From Cavenderia fasciculata (Eukaryota > Evosea > Eumycetozoa > Acytosteliales > Cavenderiaceae): a DNA stretch of 64,000 nucleotides. Positions 19,988 through 32,925 of this stretch are shown in pieces (positions within the stretch are counted from its first letter, which is position 1; each line of letters begins with the position of its first letter). The stretch spans positions 592,889 through 656,888 of the forward strand of contig NW_004457713.1 in assembly GCF_000203815.1 (NCBI RefSeq). Direction: 5' to 3'. The notes below the pieces were generated by a model. That model saw only the letters and a list, made by a program, of their open reading frames with translations. It made no database searches and was not told the DNA's origin. Position numbers and translations under genes: made by a program.

Positions 19988-20608
19988 CCTAGCCTCGATC
20001 TCTCTAATAACTAATTACAAATACAAATATATTTTATATATATACAAATAATAATAATAATAATACAATGAATGAGTGTGAGTTATATTATAATACAAAT
20101 ACAGATAAAGAATACAGATATAGATAGAGATGATGAAGATGCCTTTAACCACTTCCACAAGTACTTAACAGGGTGGGTGGGTGATGATGCAAGCTCCTAA
20201 AAGAAGAAGTGATGAGGGTAGTACTGGGATGGGAGGATAAGAATGATAAACTAAAGGTGGTCGAAGCTAGAAACACGAGAACTTTTCTGTGAAACCGCTT
20301 GATCACCCGACGCCCTGGGTCTGGGTGGGTTTGCAGATGAACTTTTTTTTTTTTTTTGATGGGTTTGCGATTGCAGATGAACATGCTTTTGCTTACTTTG
20401 ATTTAATCCTCTATTATCTGACGCATTTCAGCTATAAAACAGAGGTGGGATGGAACAAATATAATAAAAGTTAATGAAAAAAAGGTTGTTGTCGATTTAT
20501 TATAATTAATGTATTATTGTTAGTAAAAAAAAATATTTAATTAAATATATAGGATTGTGATTTGTTGTGTGAATAATGTTGTGATGATTATTATTATTAT
20601 TAATTTGT
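19988..20608. promoter_or_regulatory. intergenic region between two minus-strand genes
   Basis: This holds the promoter side of the 521-aa LRR-like gene and the 3' flank of the giant membrane-protein gene. It contains trinucleotide runs (ATA, ~20050), a T15 run near 20344-20358, and a partial direct repeat, GGGTTTGCAGATGAAC at about 20328 and a diverged copy about 35 bp on. A 79-codon ORF on the minus strand here has biased composition and is not credited. Confidence 0.45.
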
Positions 20609-23600
20609 TTATCTATGTCTTGACCATTCTTTTAAAGAAACTGAACGACTAAATCTAGATTTAAATGATTTGACTTGGTATTTATGTTTCTTGAGATAGT
20701 AGATGACACCGGCTGCGATAATGGCTGCACATACTACACCAACAGTGACACCGACAATGACAGCGGTCCAACTCTTCTTATCGATGGGGTCTTCGGTAGT
20801 TTCTTTTCTGTCGTATACGAGAACTGAAATATCGGGGTCATAGACAAATGATTCGATAAACGATGGGATGACGGTAGTGACGAGTGTACCATTGGTAGCT
20901 GGTGTGATGTAATGAGAGACACGCATTGGGAAGTTGTCTACGAGTACTCTGTTGATTAAACGACTGTATACTTGGTTACCGAGGTTATCGACCATAACTA
21001 AAGATGACATGACGGCACCATCATTAAATGTGACTTGGGTATCATTGCCAATATCTCCAACAAACGATGCTACGTGAAGAGTATTTTCGGTAGAGTTAAA
21101 CTCCCAACCTTGTACACGGAAACTGTACTTTAACGATCCAAGTTTGACATTGAATGTTTCACCTGCAAATGTTACTGGATAAGAGTCGACAGTGAGAGCA
21201 GCGTTTGAATTGGCCGATGGAATGTATTGAGAAAAGTTGACAGAAAGTAATCCGTCATCTGAAACATATCCAAAGAGTAGTTCGGTGAGTTCTTCTTGGG
21301 TGGTTGGGTGAATGACGGTAGACTCATTGTTGAGGATGAGTTTCCAGAGTGTTGTGCTTAGATCGACTTGCTCGACGACTGTGCCGTTCACGTCAACCTC
21401 TGTGATGGATTGCATAGAGAATGAGAGTGTGACGTACTTGTTTTCAATCGATACTTCAGTGTTGTTGGGGTTGACTGCAAGCTTGCTAAATTCGGGTGGG
21501 CTGCCACCAGTGGTAGAGTTGCCTCCCATGTTAAACTCGCATTGTGGACCATCGTAACCCTTGATACAGACACAATATCCAGACTGACACGTACCATTGT
21601 TGAGACAGGTGAGTGCGCAGGTAACAGGTCCGGACGAATTGGTCACGAGCACGATTTGAGGTGAGATGATGGGGTCGAAACGACGGTTACGCACGGCAAT
21701 ACGGACATTGTAGCCGGTACTGTCGACAAGCTTGTTAACGGTACACGAGGTGGTGGTAGAGACACAGGCAGAGCCCCAAGTCTTGTTGTCGTAGGAGAGT
21801 TGAGCTTCGTAGTAGGTGGCACCGGGGACACCACCAGTCGAGCTGGTTGACCAGGTAAAAGCGATACTTTGTTGGGTGGTGTTGGTCTGACTGGCAATAA
21901 TAACGCCTTCAGGAATTGGATAGGTTTGGAAGTTGACGACTCTGTTCAAAGATGTGCCGTCGTTGGCGAGATCGAGACGATAGGTGAATGCGTCGAGACT
22001 AGAGATGGGTTTGTAGCAGTTGGCAGGTGTCAAATGGTCGCAGAGCACCGCGTCGTTGACCGAGACGGTCCAGACTGTTTGACCTGGCACACCACCAGCC
22101 GTGACAATATCAACATAGATACCAGTTTCATTGCGTTGGTATGGTTCAAAGTTGGTGAGTGAGATGATGGGGTAGGTGGTAATCGGGAGGATGGTCTCTC
22201 TGGTCACTCCATCATTTGAAGTGACTGCACGGAATACAAAAGTGGTTGCAGGGGCAAGACCTGAAAACACGCACAAATTATTGAGACATTGTGTGTTGAC
22301 ACCGTTGACAAAGAGTTGAGTGACAGTGTCTACGGTTGGTGCACCGCCCGTTACAGTCAAATTGACAACAATAGTGGTAGTGGTGAGTTGGACAATATTG
22401 ATCTTGGGAGAGTTGATTGAGGGATAGGTAGTGAATGCGACTTGAGTAGTGATGGTCTTGTCGACGAGATAGGTGGCTGTGACGACAAAGTTGTACGTCT
22501 TGTTGGGTTGTAGTTGGGTGAGTTGGCAGGCAGACTCGAGTACGTCGCACTTGGTAGCTGCACCATCCAACGTGGTGAGGTAGGTGATGGGAGTGTCTGA
22601 CAAGACTGCTCTGAGTGGATAAGACAAGACGGCAGAGGTGGTCATGACTTGAGCAGTGTTGATAGCGATAGCTGCACCGTTTGGAAGGGTGAATTGACGA
22701 ACAAATGATGCAGACAATGAACCACGGGTAGCTGTAACACCAAGGTTGTAAGTGACTTGTGGAACCAATTCAGTAATGTTGCATGTGCTTAGAGTGGGTG
22801 GACAATCGACTCTTGCAGCACCATCAAGTGTAACAGCGTAGGATACAGCGGTATTTGCATCACCTCCAGTTGCAGCATAAGACACTTGTATCCAAGTGGC
22901 CGAATAATCAGTCACAACAACCGAGGGGATCTTGAATGCATCCAATGTCTTGAAGGTAGTGGTTCTAGACACCTTTCCAAGTGTTTGGGAAGCAGTCACT
23001 GTCAACAAATAGTCGGTCAATGGGACAAGAGTATCAATCACACAAGTAGACAATACACATCCAACCACTTGTTGACCATTCAATTCGTAGGACAATGTCC
23101 AAATATTTGGATCCAAATTGTAAGTTGGGTTGGCCGAGATTTGAGCAATATTCGATGTAACACCTGAAACTACAATGTTGAATGACAATGCAACATAATT
23201 AAATACTGGTGAAGAAGCCGAGGAAGTAGAATAGTTGGCAATGGCACGCAACTGATACCATGGATATGATTTGATCAATGGGACAGCAATAGAATTGGGA
23301 CTGGTCGATGTAACGAGTTTGTTTAAACCGTTATAAATCGAGTACTCGGTGTTGGCAAAATCACCACCAACCGAAGTTACAGTCACATACAATTTGTTGG
23401 CACTGCTATCAGTAGTGGCACTATTGATAACAACCGATTTGACCTTGCTGTATGTTGTAAATGTCGTGACTTTGGTTGGAGCCCATTCATTATTATTGTA
23501 ATTTCCAGTCACTGTAATAGTATTTACACTCTGTTCTTTTAATCCAGTTGCACTACATGATTGTCCAATTTGACAATTCAAAGTCATAGCATTATTCAAT

Positions 23601-26600
23601 AATAGAGAGTATTGAACATTCTTTAATGGTACCAAAGTTGTAAATACAAAATTTACATAATTAATATCAATCTTGTTTGTATTAATTTGAATTCCATCAA
23701 TTACTAAAATTAAAAAGAAAAGAAGATTAATTTAATTGCTATGTTTTTTTCTTTCTTTTCATTTCTTTTCTATCATCTTGTTTACATACCACTATCTGAA
23801 TGAACAGCGATTTCAGATTGAGCATTATCTTCATAATAATGTCCAACTACTACAATATCTATATCATTTCCACCAGTTTGGACGGTAGCAGTGTAACCGG
23901 TAGTATTAAAGACAAAGTCACCATCGACATGGACAGAGTAGACAATTGGTAATGAACCACCATCAATTAGACCATAGGCAACGGTTGCAGTGGTGGGAGT
24001 ATTACTAATCAAATAGAGACGAGTCAATGAGAATGGATAACTGGTGGTAACATCTGTTTGAGGAGTAGGGAACATATTTCCAGTGACATCAATACCTTGG
24101 AATCTAACGGCATAGGTGGTATTTAAAGTGAGACCAGTTACAACTACAGTTCCAACCAATTCATTTACTTGGAATGTTTTATAAAATGTACTAGTATACC
24201 AAACTCTATAACTATTAAATATATAATTTGATACAAAACTAACTTGGAAACTTGATGATGTTATATATGTTATTGATGATGTTACTAGAAAAATTAAATT
24301 AAAAAAATATTAATATTATTATTATTATTATTTCTTTTTTCTCTTACATTGAATATTATTAAATGGTAAATTTGGATTACCATATTCAATATCAATTTCA
24401 TTTTCTGCATGGACGAAAATGACAAAATAACCAATTGAAACTTCCATTGTACATTGGGTGGCTGGGGTTTGTTGACATTGTGGTACACTTACTCCATTGA
24501 GTTTAATAGAGTATAGGGTGGTAGTGGTTGGTGCACCGTATTGAGCAGCGTATTTTACACTGAGATGTGTATCATTGAGAGAGACGAGGGTGACCATTTG
24601 ACCAGCTGGGAAGTTGATGGATGGATAAGAAGTGACGACGATTTGAGAAGAGATGAGGTTGATTTGATTGTATGTTCCTTGGAAGAGGTATTGCGCAGAT
24701 ACTGTATAAGTGGTGCTTTCACTAACCAATGCCATCATTGAATAATCTGGATTGTCTGAATTCTCCAAATCAGAGACACCTGTAACTTGATAGTCGAATA
24801 GAGGGAATCTAGCTGGAACAATTTGAGATGGCACGGCTGAGAAATAGATGGTTCTTGAAAGTGCCAAATATTCAATGGTTTGGGTCAAGACATAGGTAGA
24901 GACGGAGAATCCAAACTCAAAGGAATCGATTTGGTTTTGGATGGTGATCATGACATCAATGATTTCCGATTGATTGGCTGTGATTGCACAGATACCCGAT
25001 ACTCCGTTACATTGGACAGCGTCTTGATACTTGAAAGTGTATGTTTTGGCGGCGGTTGGATTACTTCCAGTCAACGAGGCAAGGGTGACTTGGACCGATC
25101 CCAAAGCTGGATTGTAAACGGCAGCTGAAAAGGTGGCGTCCATGATACCGCGAGTAGTGGCGGGGGTAGTGGTAGTTTGATAGGTGTTGTCGGCGACAGA
25201 GTACATGACCACCTGGACAGAGTATTGTGTTTGTGGACTGAGATTTCTAATTTCACATGGTAGAGAAGTACATTTGTCTTGACCATCGACCAAAACAAAT
25301 GTTTGAATTGATCCAACCAACACTGGACTAGTAACAGCTTCAACGACGAAACCAGTTGCAAATGTAGTTATAGTTGGTACAACGGTAAATGGTTTTGGTA
25401 GAGTTTTGAATGTTGAGATGGCACCATCTTTTTGTTGATCATTATTCACGACAGAGACCGAGTATTCATAGGTTGTGTTGGCAGTAAGAGTACCGATGGC
25501 ACAAGTAGCACCACCTACACCCCAACAACCGATCGACTGTTGTCCATTCAAAGAGATATAGTATTTGCTACCTGCTCCTGAATTTCCAATTGGACAACCA
25601 CCAGTAGAACCATAGGACACCGATACAGAGTTGACCGATGGAGTAGTGGAAAACGCTGACAATTGAAGAATCAATGTATTGAATGTATTGGTAGACTGTA
25701 AAAATACGGTCGGTGGAACATTGACTTGGGAAATCTTGGCAAAGTAGGTGTATGGTGTACCCAATGTTGTAGTAATATTGACCACATTACCATTTTGAAG
25801 GGTTGTTGGATACCCTGTAAGTGAAAGACCATGTAATAATCCAAATGCATTTTGACTTGGTGAAATTGTAAATAATGTATATTCAGTAAACCAATTTATA
25901 CTTACAGTTGCTATAAAACAAATAAATTAGTATATTTGTATTTGTATTTTTTTTTTTTTTCTTACATACGTTGAGCAAAATTTGGTAAATAACGATCTAG
26001 AGTGAATACACTAAAGGTGTTTGATTGAGAGTTGACAACAACTTTATGGAAACCAAGGTAGGAGACTGGAATATTACATGATGCACTATTGCCAGGATTG
26101 TTCATGTTTTTACATGCAGTGAGAATGGCATCGTTGTAAACAACAGTGAAATTGAGTGGAAGAATGGATGGAGTGTTGAAAGTGACGGAAAGAGCAGTAC
26201 CAGAGTATGATCCTGGTGTGAGGACTGTATCTGTCCATTGTTGAGTCTTGAGTGTTGCAGTTGGACTGGTTTGAAGAGTAACTGACTGTGCATTGAAAAA
26301 TTCCATATCAAGAGAATAAGCTGAAGCAATATTCAAACCAGACATGGTACATGGACTTCCATAAACAACTGATTGACAAACAATACCTCCATTCAATTTA
26401 TAGGTTACAGTTGTTGGTACACCTGTTTGTAATGTGTATTGACCTGTAACTACCAAATCAGTTGGTGAAATTGAATTTATCTTTACATTTGTATATGCAT
26501 CTAAAAAGAAAGAAATAAAAAGAAAAAAGAAACGAAAAAATTAATATTATTATTATTAATAATTTTTTTGTTTTTTTTACATACGTTGAGTTAAGAATAA

Positions 26601-28079
26601 TTTTCTTTGAGTACTTTGACTAAACCCATCATCCATTACCATTCGGACACGATAATAACTGTATTGGTCAAGAACGTAGGTTGGGGTGGTCAAGTCACAT
26701 ACATAGGGGACCAAACCAGTTGGTTGGACGCATCCGGAAGCTTCAACTTGAAGAAGTGAGCTTTGATAGAATACCTTCATACCAAGAGTATCGACGCTGC
26801 CACCAGTGTAAACGGGCTTGACGGGAATGGAATTATAGGTGATGATACCGGCGGTATCAATATCGGTCAATTTAACCGATGCGGGGAGTGGAGTGGTGTA
26901 GACAAATTGTTTGGACAATATGTTATTCTTGACGGCATAGATGGTGAGGTTGACTGGTGCACCGGAAGCAGTGACCGATTGATTGGGGATCTTGCAAGCT
27001 GTCACCACTGATGCACAAGTAAACTCATTGTTGTTCATGAAATATTTGGCAGAGACACCAGTATCAACGGTAATGAGAAAGTAAAAGTTGGATGTTGTAA
27101 TGGTAGAGGTTTGGATCGATGCAGCGAGTGTTGGAATATCGATAAATGATGAAAGGGTGGAGACGGTGGCCGTAGAGCTACCATACGCCTCTACCTTGAA
27201 TTGAATGGGATAGGTTGAATAGGTAGCTGTACACGTCATGACAGCTGGCACGTTGGTCAACCCACATGCACCGACCGACACACCACCGGCATCAACCATA
27301 TTAAGATTGAAACGTGGTATGATCGATGTGTAGGGTGTAGCTCCCAATACCAATTTCAATCCACTCGGTCCGTTGTAGGTGTTGGTGACAGTTGGCACAA
27401 AGGCGGGCACAGGAACATACAACTTGAATGAAAAGTGTGTCTTGGTGCAAGTATCCATCGATGTGGCTGGTTTCGAGTAGGTGGCACAGTTTGGACCAGA
27501 CTGAATGTTGGGTGTCGAATTTGTATCGATTGAGAAACTTTTCTTGATCATCAAGTCGGAACGTGCACATGTCGAGGGCAAGAGGATGACTTGGATGTTG
27601 TTGGGTGCGTACTTGGCGCACGATGTATCCATACTAATCTCGTAAAAGTAGTAGCCGGCCACTGGAAGGAGCACCTCTTCGTCTCCGAGCGTTGTGACGG
27701 TCACACCGTCACTGCATTCGCCTACGGTGGCGGCAAAGAGTGTGCTTTCTACGAGCACACCATTATTGTTGAAAAAGGTGTCTGGTATGACCGATGGAGT
27801 GGTACAAGTCGAGTCATTGTAAGATGTCTGTGCCATAACACCGCCGATCAACTGATAGTTGTAGTAATAGTCGATAGCCGATCCATTCAGATTCAATGCT
27901 TTAAAGCATACACCTACTTTTGCGTGTGTTACTCTGACAACTGTAGCCGAACTTGCACATGTCGATTTCTCCTCTATACGTACAATAGTAGATTCTACTA
28001 CATTATTAATAAACAAAGACAACAAACATAATAATGATAAAAATACAAATACTAAAGTATTATTATTGTATATTTTCAT
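20609..28079 (-). CDS. giant type I membrane protein with FN3-like repeats, EGF and ComC-type domain (2392 aa, 5 exons)
   Basis: I join minus-strand exons 28079-26585, 26500-25970, 25910-24348, 24284-23790 and 23703-20609. Every intron is GT..AG and phase 1, exons 2-4 are each a multiple of three, and the sum closes exactly on the stop. The protein opens with a signal peptide (residues ~1-30). It continues with ~2000 residues of repeated beta-sandwich units (recurring motifs such as ITTYP, TTLDGAA..C and L.P.T.Y) that look like fibronectin III/IPT-type domains. An EGF module follows near residue 2055 (CLNNGTCQSGYCVCIKGYDG), then a domain like the ComC 'supersandwich' family, one TM helix near 2340 (AVIVGVTVGVVCAAIIAAG) and a short basic tail. 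A cell-surface adhesion or signalling receptor is likely. The domain family names are my recognition and are unchecked. Confidence 0.85.
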
Positions 28080-30511
28080 TTTTTGAGTGTGTGAAAGGGG
28101 AGTGTACTATAGTGATTATAAAAAAAAAATAATAATAGTATTCTAGTCACTGCTAACCCCAACAAATACTATGTTATGTATGTATGTATATATGTATGTA
28201 TGATACGCTGTTTCTACTATGTTTTATAAAATATAGAATTATATAAATAAGTAATAAATGTGTATGTGTATATGTATTTAGAGATAAGAAGAAGAAGAAG
28301 AAGAAGATATAATTATAGAATGTTTGTTCGAAACGGCTGTTGTGTTGTGATGTTTGGTTTGGTTAGGATTGTCTGTTAACTTTTAGTAGCGTGTGACCCT
28401 TTGTTCAACGACGATCAAGATTAACAAGATGTAGCACCGATGACCATACGAGAATGTGTGTGTTTCAAAAAAATATCATCTGCAGCTGGGCTTGCACGAC
28501 ATAGGCTAACGGCAACACCACCCATCACGTGCATCGATTGTTTTTTTATGTTGTATTTTCTCACGATTTTATGGCAATCAACGATTAGGGTTTGATTCGA
28601 CGAATGTCCCATTCTGAGCTGTATTGTAGGGTTGTGCAAAAATAAAAAGGGAGGGAATCCTTCAAAGATATGTCCTGATATGGTGATTGAAACCATCGAT
28701 GGATGGATTGGAGCCTTATTAATTGAGTTGCAAAGATAGAAACACTCAACACAATTACAACACGACAACAACAACAACAATAGACAATAGACAATTACCA
28801 GATTCACTCAAAAAGAACAAATATAATTCAAAGATCATGTGTGTGATGAGTGAGTAGTATAGTTACTATGTGACTATCTATTCTCTCTCTTGATGTTTGA
28901 TGGAGGACATTGTGTTTTACTATAATAGGTTATATCTATCTATCTGTAACAACAACAGACAACAAGAACGACGACAGACACTCCACAAACAACACATCAT
29001 ACCACCGCTGCAATAAACAAAAAGAGTAGTAACAAAAGAGAGAGAGAGAGAAAACAATAGAACACCAGGTGGATGATAGACTGTTTAGGATGGATGGTAG
29101 GATAGTCAGTCGGTCGAGTAAACCAACACTATCACACACACCCCCCCCCCCCCCCCCCCACTGTTTGACTTGTCCAATGCGTGGATGGATTGGATGGATC
29201 ATGTGGTGTGGGTGATCAAATACAACATACATTATATGTGTATAAATATGTATATAGAGATCATAGAGATACACTCATTATGGTATAGATTCACTGTAAG
29301 TACTGATACATCCCAAAACAACAACAACAACATGATCACAACAACCACCATACCATACACATTCAAACATTCTATCTATTCATGTGAAAATGTGGAGGAT
29401 GGAATAGAGAGGATGGGATGAATAGAGACTGAATGGATGGATGGATGGAGATAATGAATACAACATCAAGGAACAAAAAGACAGATTCAAACAAAAACAA
29501 CAATAACAACCAAAAGTGGATATTATTTTAAAATCATTTTATTTGGTTGCCATTTATCATTCCACATCCATCCATTCACATTCACATTCATATTCATATT
29601 CACATCATTCATTCTTTTTATTAATAATAGTACAATCAACAATCACGAATCATTATCATTAATATTTAATATTCACTCAAACTCAAAAATTTAAAACCTT
29701 GGTTTACAAATATATAGTTACATCAAAGACAATAGCAGAGCAAAGAGAGAGAGAGTAAGAATAAGTAATACAAGACTGAAGAAGAAATTCATTTTTGTAG
29801 AATATCATTTTTCCAACACTACTGTGTTTGTGTGTGTGTATGTATTATTATTTTTTTAATCACTTGTTTTATTGTATATATACTACTCACCCTACATATA
29901 TGCACATACGCACCTGACTTTTTTTTTTTTTTTCCACACACACATACACTATTTATTTTTATATCCACGATGAATCAATTTACAACCTAATTAATATTAA
30001 TATATTAATATTACTATTATTATTATCAAATTACAAATATTCTTGGTTAATTTTTGATATTGATTTACAAATTTATTTTTTTGATTTGATAGTTTGTAAT
30101 AATAATAATAATAATAATAATAATTATCCATCATATTTTTTTTTTGTTGTTGCAAAGTCGATTTGTCATTCTACATAATTCTATAACAACCACCACATTG
30201 TTCCTTTACCTCCTCCTCCTCTTCGATCATTATTCTCATACACACTTTTTCTTTTATTCATTTCCCTACCTTTTTTGTTTATAATTTTTTTTTGATCCCA
30301 TTGTCGTTTATTATTCCTAACTTTTCTATAGCTAATCAATCAATCAATCAATCAAATAATCAATCAAATATTAATATTAAATTTTTAGAATTTACAATTA
30401 TAAAGAGATAGACAGATAGATAGATAGATTCAATCAAACTTCCAGTTCAATCAATCACAAGAACAAAAACAAAACTCCCTTTCTCCTTTCAAGTTTTTAT
30501 AAATTTGATTT
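28080..30511. promoter_or_regulatory. long non-coding region between giant receptor gene and cudA
   Basis: 2.4 kb without a credible gene, shared by two divergently transcribed genes. It is full of simple repeats: GTAT/TATG repeats near 28170-28200, AGA runs near 28287-28305, a C19 run at 29141-29159, GGAT repeats near 29430-29450, CATTCA/CATATTCA repeats near 29575-29605, AAT runs near 30100-30125, TCAA repeats near 30335-30365 and GATA repeats near 30410-30430. Its length suggests a complex cudA promoter, as expected for a cell-type-regulated developmental gene (inference). Confidence 0.55.
29141..29159. repeat. poly-C homopolymer (19 C)
   Basis: An uninterrupted run of 19 cytosines preceded by ATCACACACA. 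Long G/C homopolymers are striking in DNA this AT-rich, where A/T runs dominate. Confidence 0.95.
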
Positions 30512-30600
30512 GTAAGTACTATACCAAAAATAATAAATAATAATAATAATAAACTATGTGTATTAATTTTTAATTTATTTATTTATTATTTTGATTATAG
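30512..30600 (+). other. probable 5' UTR intron of cudA
   Basis: A consensus donor GTAAGT at 30512 and an acceptor ending TTGATTATAG at 30600 bracket 89 bp of AT-rich DNA, 30 bp before the cudA ATG. The size and composition match the other introns of the window. Removing it does not touch the coding frame. Confidence 0.6.
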
Positions 30601-30630
30601 AAACTTTTTTTTTTTTTTTTCAAAAGAGAG

Positions 30631-32257
30631 ATGAGTTTAATGGTAAATAATCATCCATACCAAACTATGGATGTATATGGAAATGGAATGATTCAACAAA
30701 TGCATCCCAATACATATGTTGGCATGCATCCATCTCAAATGGCTGGTGTTGTTCCACATCTCCAACACCTTCAAGCACAAGGAATGCAGGGTTCATCATC
30801 TGCCATGAACTCACCCGTTGTCATTACCGGTGCCAATAATATTAATAATAATAATAATAATAATAATGGAGTTGTGGGAACACCAGTATCTCAACCTACA
30901 CCTGCTATCATATCATCGGGTTCGCCATCCGCCAACTCACAATCAACCTCACCAAGTACACTCAATCAATCGAGTAACAAGAGAATGGCAATTACTCAAC
31001 AGACATGTTTGGTTGAGGAAAAGTTCTCAAAAAATGGTGTACAAAAGAATGTACATGTTGTCGTCAAGAATAATCCATTCCTACTCACACTTACTCTTTA
31101 TGACAAGTCACTCAACTTTCACCATTTGTCACCTGAAGTGCAGCTAGTGTACGACAGTGAGAATCTTAAAGAGGTTGACTCGGCCACTATGAAACCCTTA
31201 GAGTACAAGACACGTGCCAACGAGGATGGTGACCAGCTGACCGTTGAACTGCGTATCAAAGTATTGTCCAGCCAGCTTGAAGACATGTTGTTCCGTGCCC
31301 GTGTCAAAATCATCGACCCTCGCACCCGAAAGGAGATCACCGGGCTCGCAGTCATCACTCACCCCATCAGAGTCGTCTCCAAGCCCGACCAAGTCAAGAA
31401 AAAGGCCAAAAAGAGAAAGAGAGCTCCAACAGACTCACTCATGGATACTCTTAACCGTTTGGAACATCAACAAAAAGAACAACAACGTTTATTAAAGAAA
31501 TTATGTAATTTTGATAAAGAGAATAATGTTGGTCCTCAAACAAATAATAATAATCAAGATAATAATAATAATAGTGATAATAATACAACCGAATCAATAT
31601 CAACTACATCAACAGCATTGGCAACGACTGAACAACAACAACAACAAGTAGTAACAGTAGATGAAGATGAAAAAGAATCAACTAATAATAACAAGTTGGA
31701 AAAGGATGATTTCCAAAGAGCATTTAAAGATTTTATTGGTGCTTTTAAACAATTACAATGTATGGATCCAGATGGAGCAGACAGTGCATTCAAAATCAAT
31801 ACTTGTGCAACCGATGCACAAACCATGTGTGAAATATTGGAGCTTGTCAAAGCAGAGTTGAAAAAAGAAGAACAAATCAAAGATTCTCAACAATGCCCCA
31901 ATGGAAATGATTATAGTAATGTAGATTCACCTCAAAAGCCCGCTAATACAACAACACAATCAACTTCAGAATCACTCCAACAACAACAAAATAATTATGA
32001 TTCATATTTTAATATGTTTACAAATGCAAATGCTGTAGTCCCACAAGTTGATATTTCTCAACCTCAACAACAACAATCAAATAATAATACAAATAGTAAT
32101 AATAATAATAATAATAATACAACTACTACACCAGTTGTTAATATTAATAATGTAACAAATACAGTAGTTCCATCTCCATCATTAAAATCAAATAATAATA
32201 CAAACAACACAAATAATTCAAACAATTCAAATGAATTACAACAACAACAACAACAGC

Positions 32258-32307
<50 letters not shown>

Positions 32308-32817
32308 ATGTTACAACAACAATTATTACAACAACAACAACAGCAACAACAACAACAACAAGCAGCCGCAGCAGCTGCAATGTACCAACAACAAATCCAA
32401 CAATACCAAATGCAACAATTACAATACCATCAACAAATTCAACAACAATTGGCAGCTGCATCACAAGTCCAACAACAACAGCAACAACAACCAACCACAG
32501 CAACAACAGTTGAACAACAACTCTATTTCCAACATTTACATCAACAACAACTTATGCAACAACAACTCCATCAACAACGTCTAATTCAACAACAAATCCA
32601 ACAACAGCAACAACAACAACATATGATTCTATCACAACAAGTCCCATCTGTACCAATACCATCCAACAACAATAATAACAATACGACTCTTAATAATAAT
32701 AATATGAATGCACCATCAACAACAGCCGATCAACAATTAAATAGTACTTTTATTGATTTGAATTCCGGATCATTTTTAAATTTCCCTTTCGCTGATCTAG
32801 GTTTCCAATCTGTTTAA
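30631..32817 (+). CDS. cudA: CudA-family transcription factor (728 aa)
   Basis: Nuclear developmental regulator; in D. discoideum CudA is needed for culmination and prespore gene expression. Residues ~118-290 form the conserved CudA DNA-binding core, with blocks KRMAITQQTCLVEEKFSK, NNPFLLTLTLYDKSLNFHHL, YKTRANEDGDQLTVELRIKV and VITHPIRVVSKPDQVKKKAK. It ends in a basic KKAKKRKRAP patch that could serve as nuclear localisation signal. A short coiled-coil-like segment (LNRLEHQQKEQQRLLKKL) follows. The C-terminal half is Asn/Gln-rich, with poly-Gln tracts near residues 535-580 and an Ala run. The coding region is a single exon, probably with an intron in the 5' UTR and a 2.4-kb upstream region. 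SpaA and other CudA-like paralogues share this core; cudA is the best match to my memory of the family. Confidence 0.8.
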
Positions 32818-32925
32818 AAAAAAGAACAAAAAAATATTAAAAAATAAATCTAATCATATTAATTAAATACATAACGTTTCTTTTAATTTATTCTCTCAAA
32901 GAATATAAATATAAACTTAATTTAT

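Noticed and set aside
20145-20384. 79-codon minus-strand ORF upstream of the LRR-like gene
   Set aside because: Composition driven by poly-A/T and simple repeats; no family features.
28421-28807. 128-codon minus-strand ORF with a hydrophobic start, resembling a secreted protein
   Set aside because: Its first codon is GTG, the Leu/Cys-rich start comes from a TTG trinucleotide run, and the rest has no domain or family features. It lies in the cudA/receptor promoter region.
32231-32584. Poly-Asn and antisense poly-Val ORFs over the cudA poly-Gln region
   Set aside because: Frame shadows of CAA repeats in cudA.
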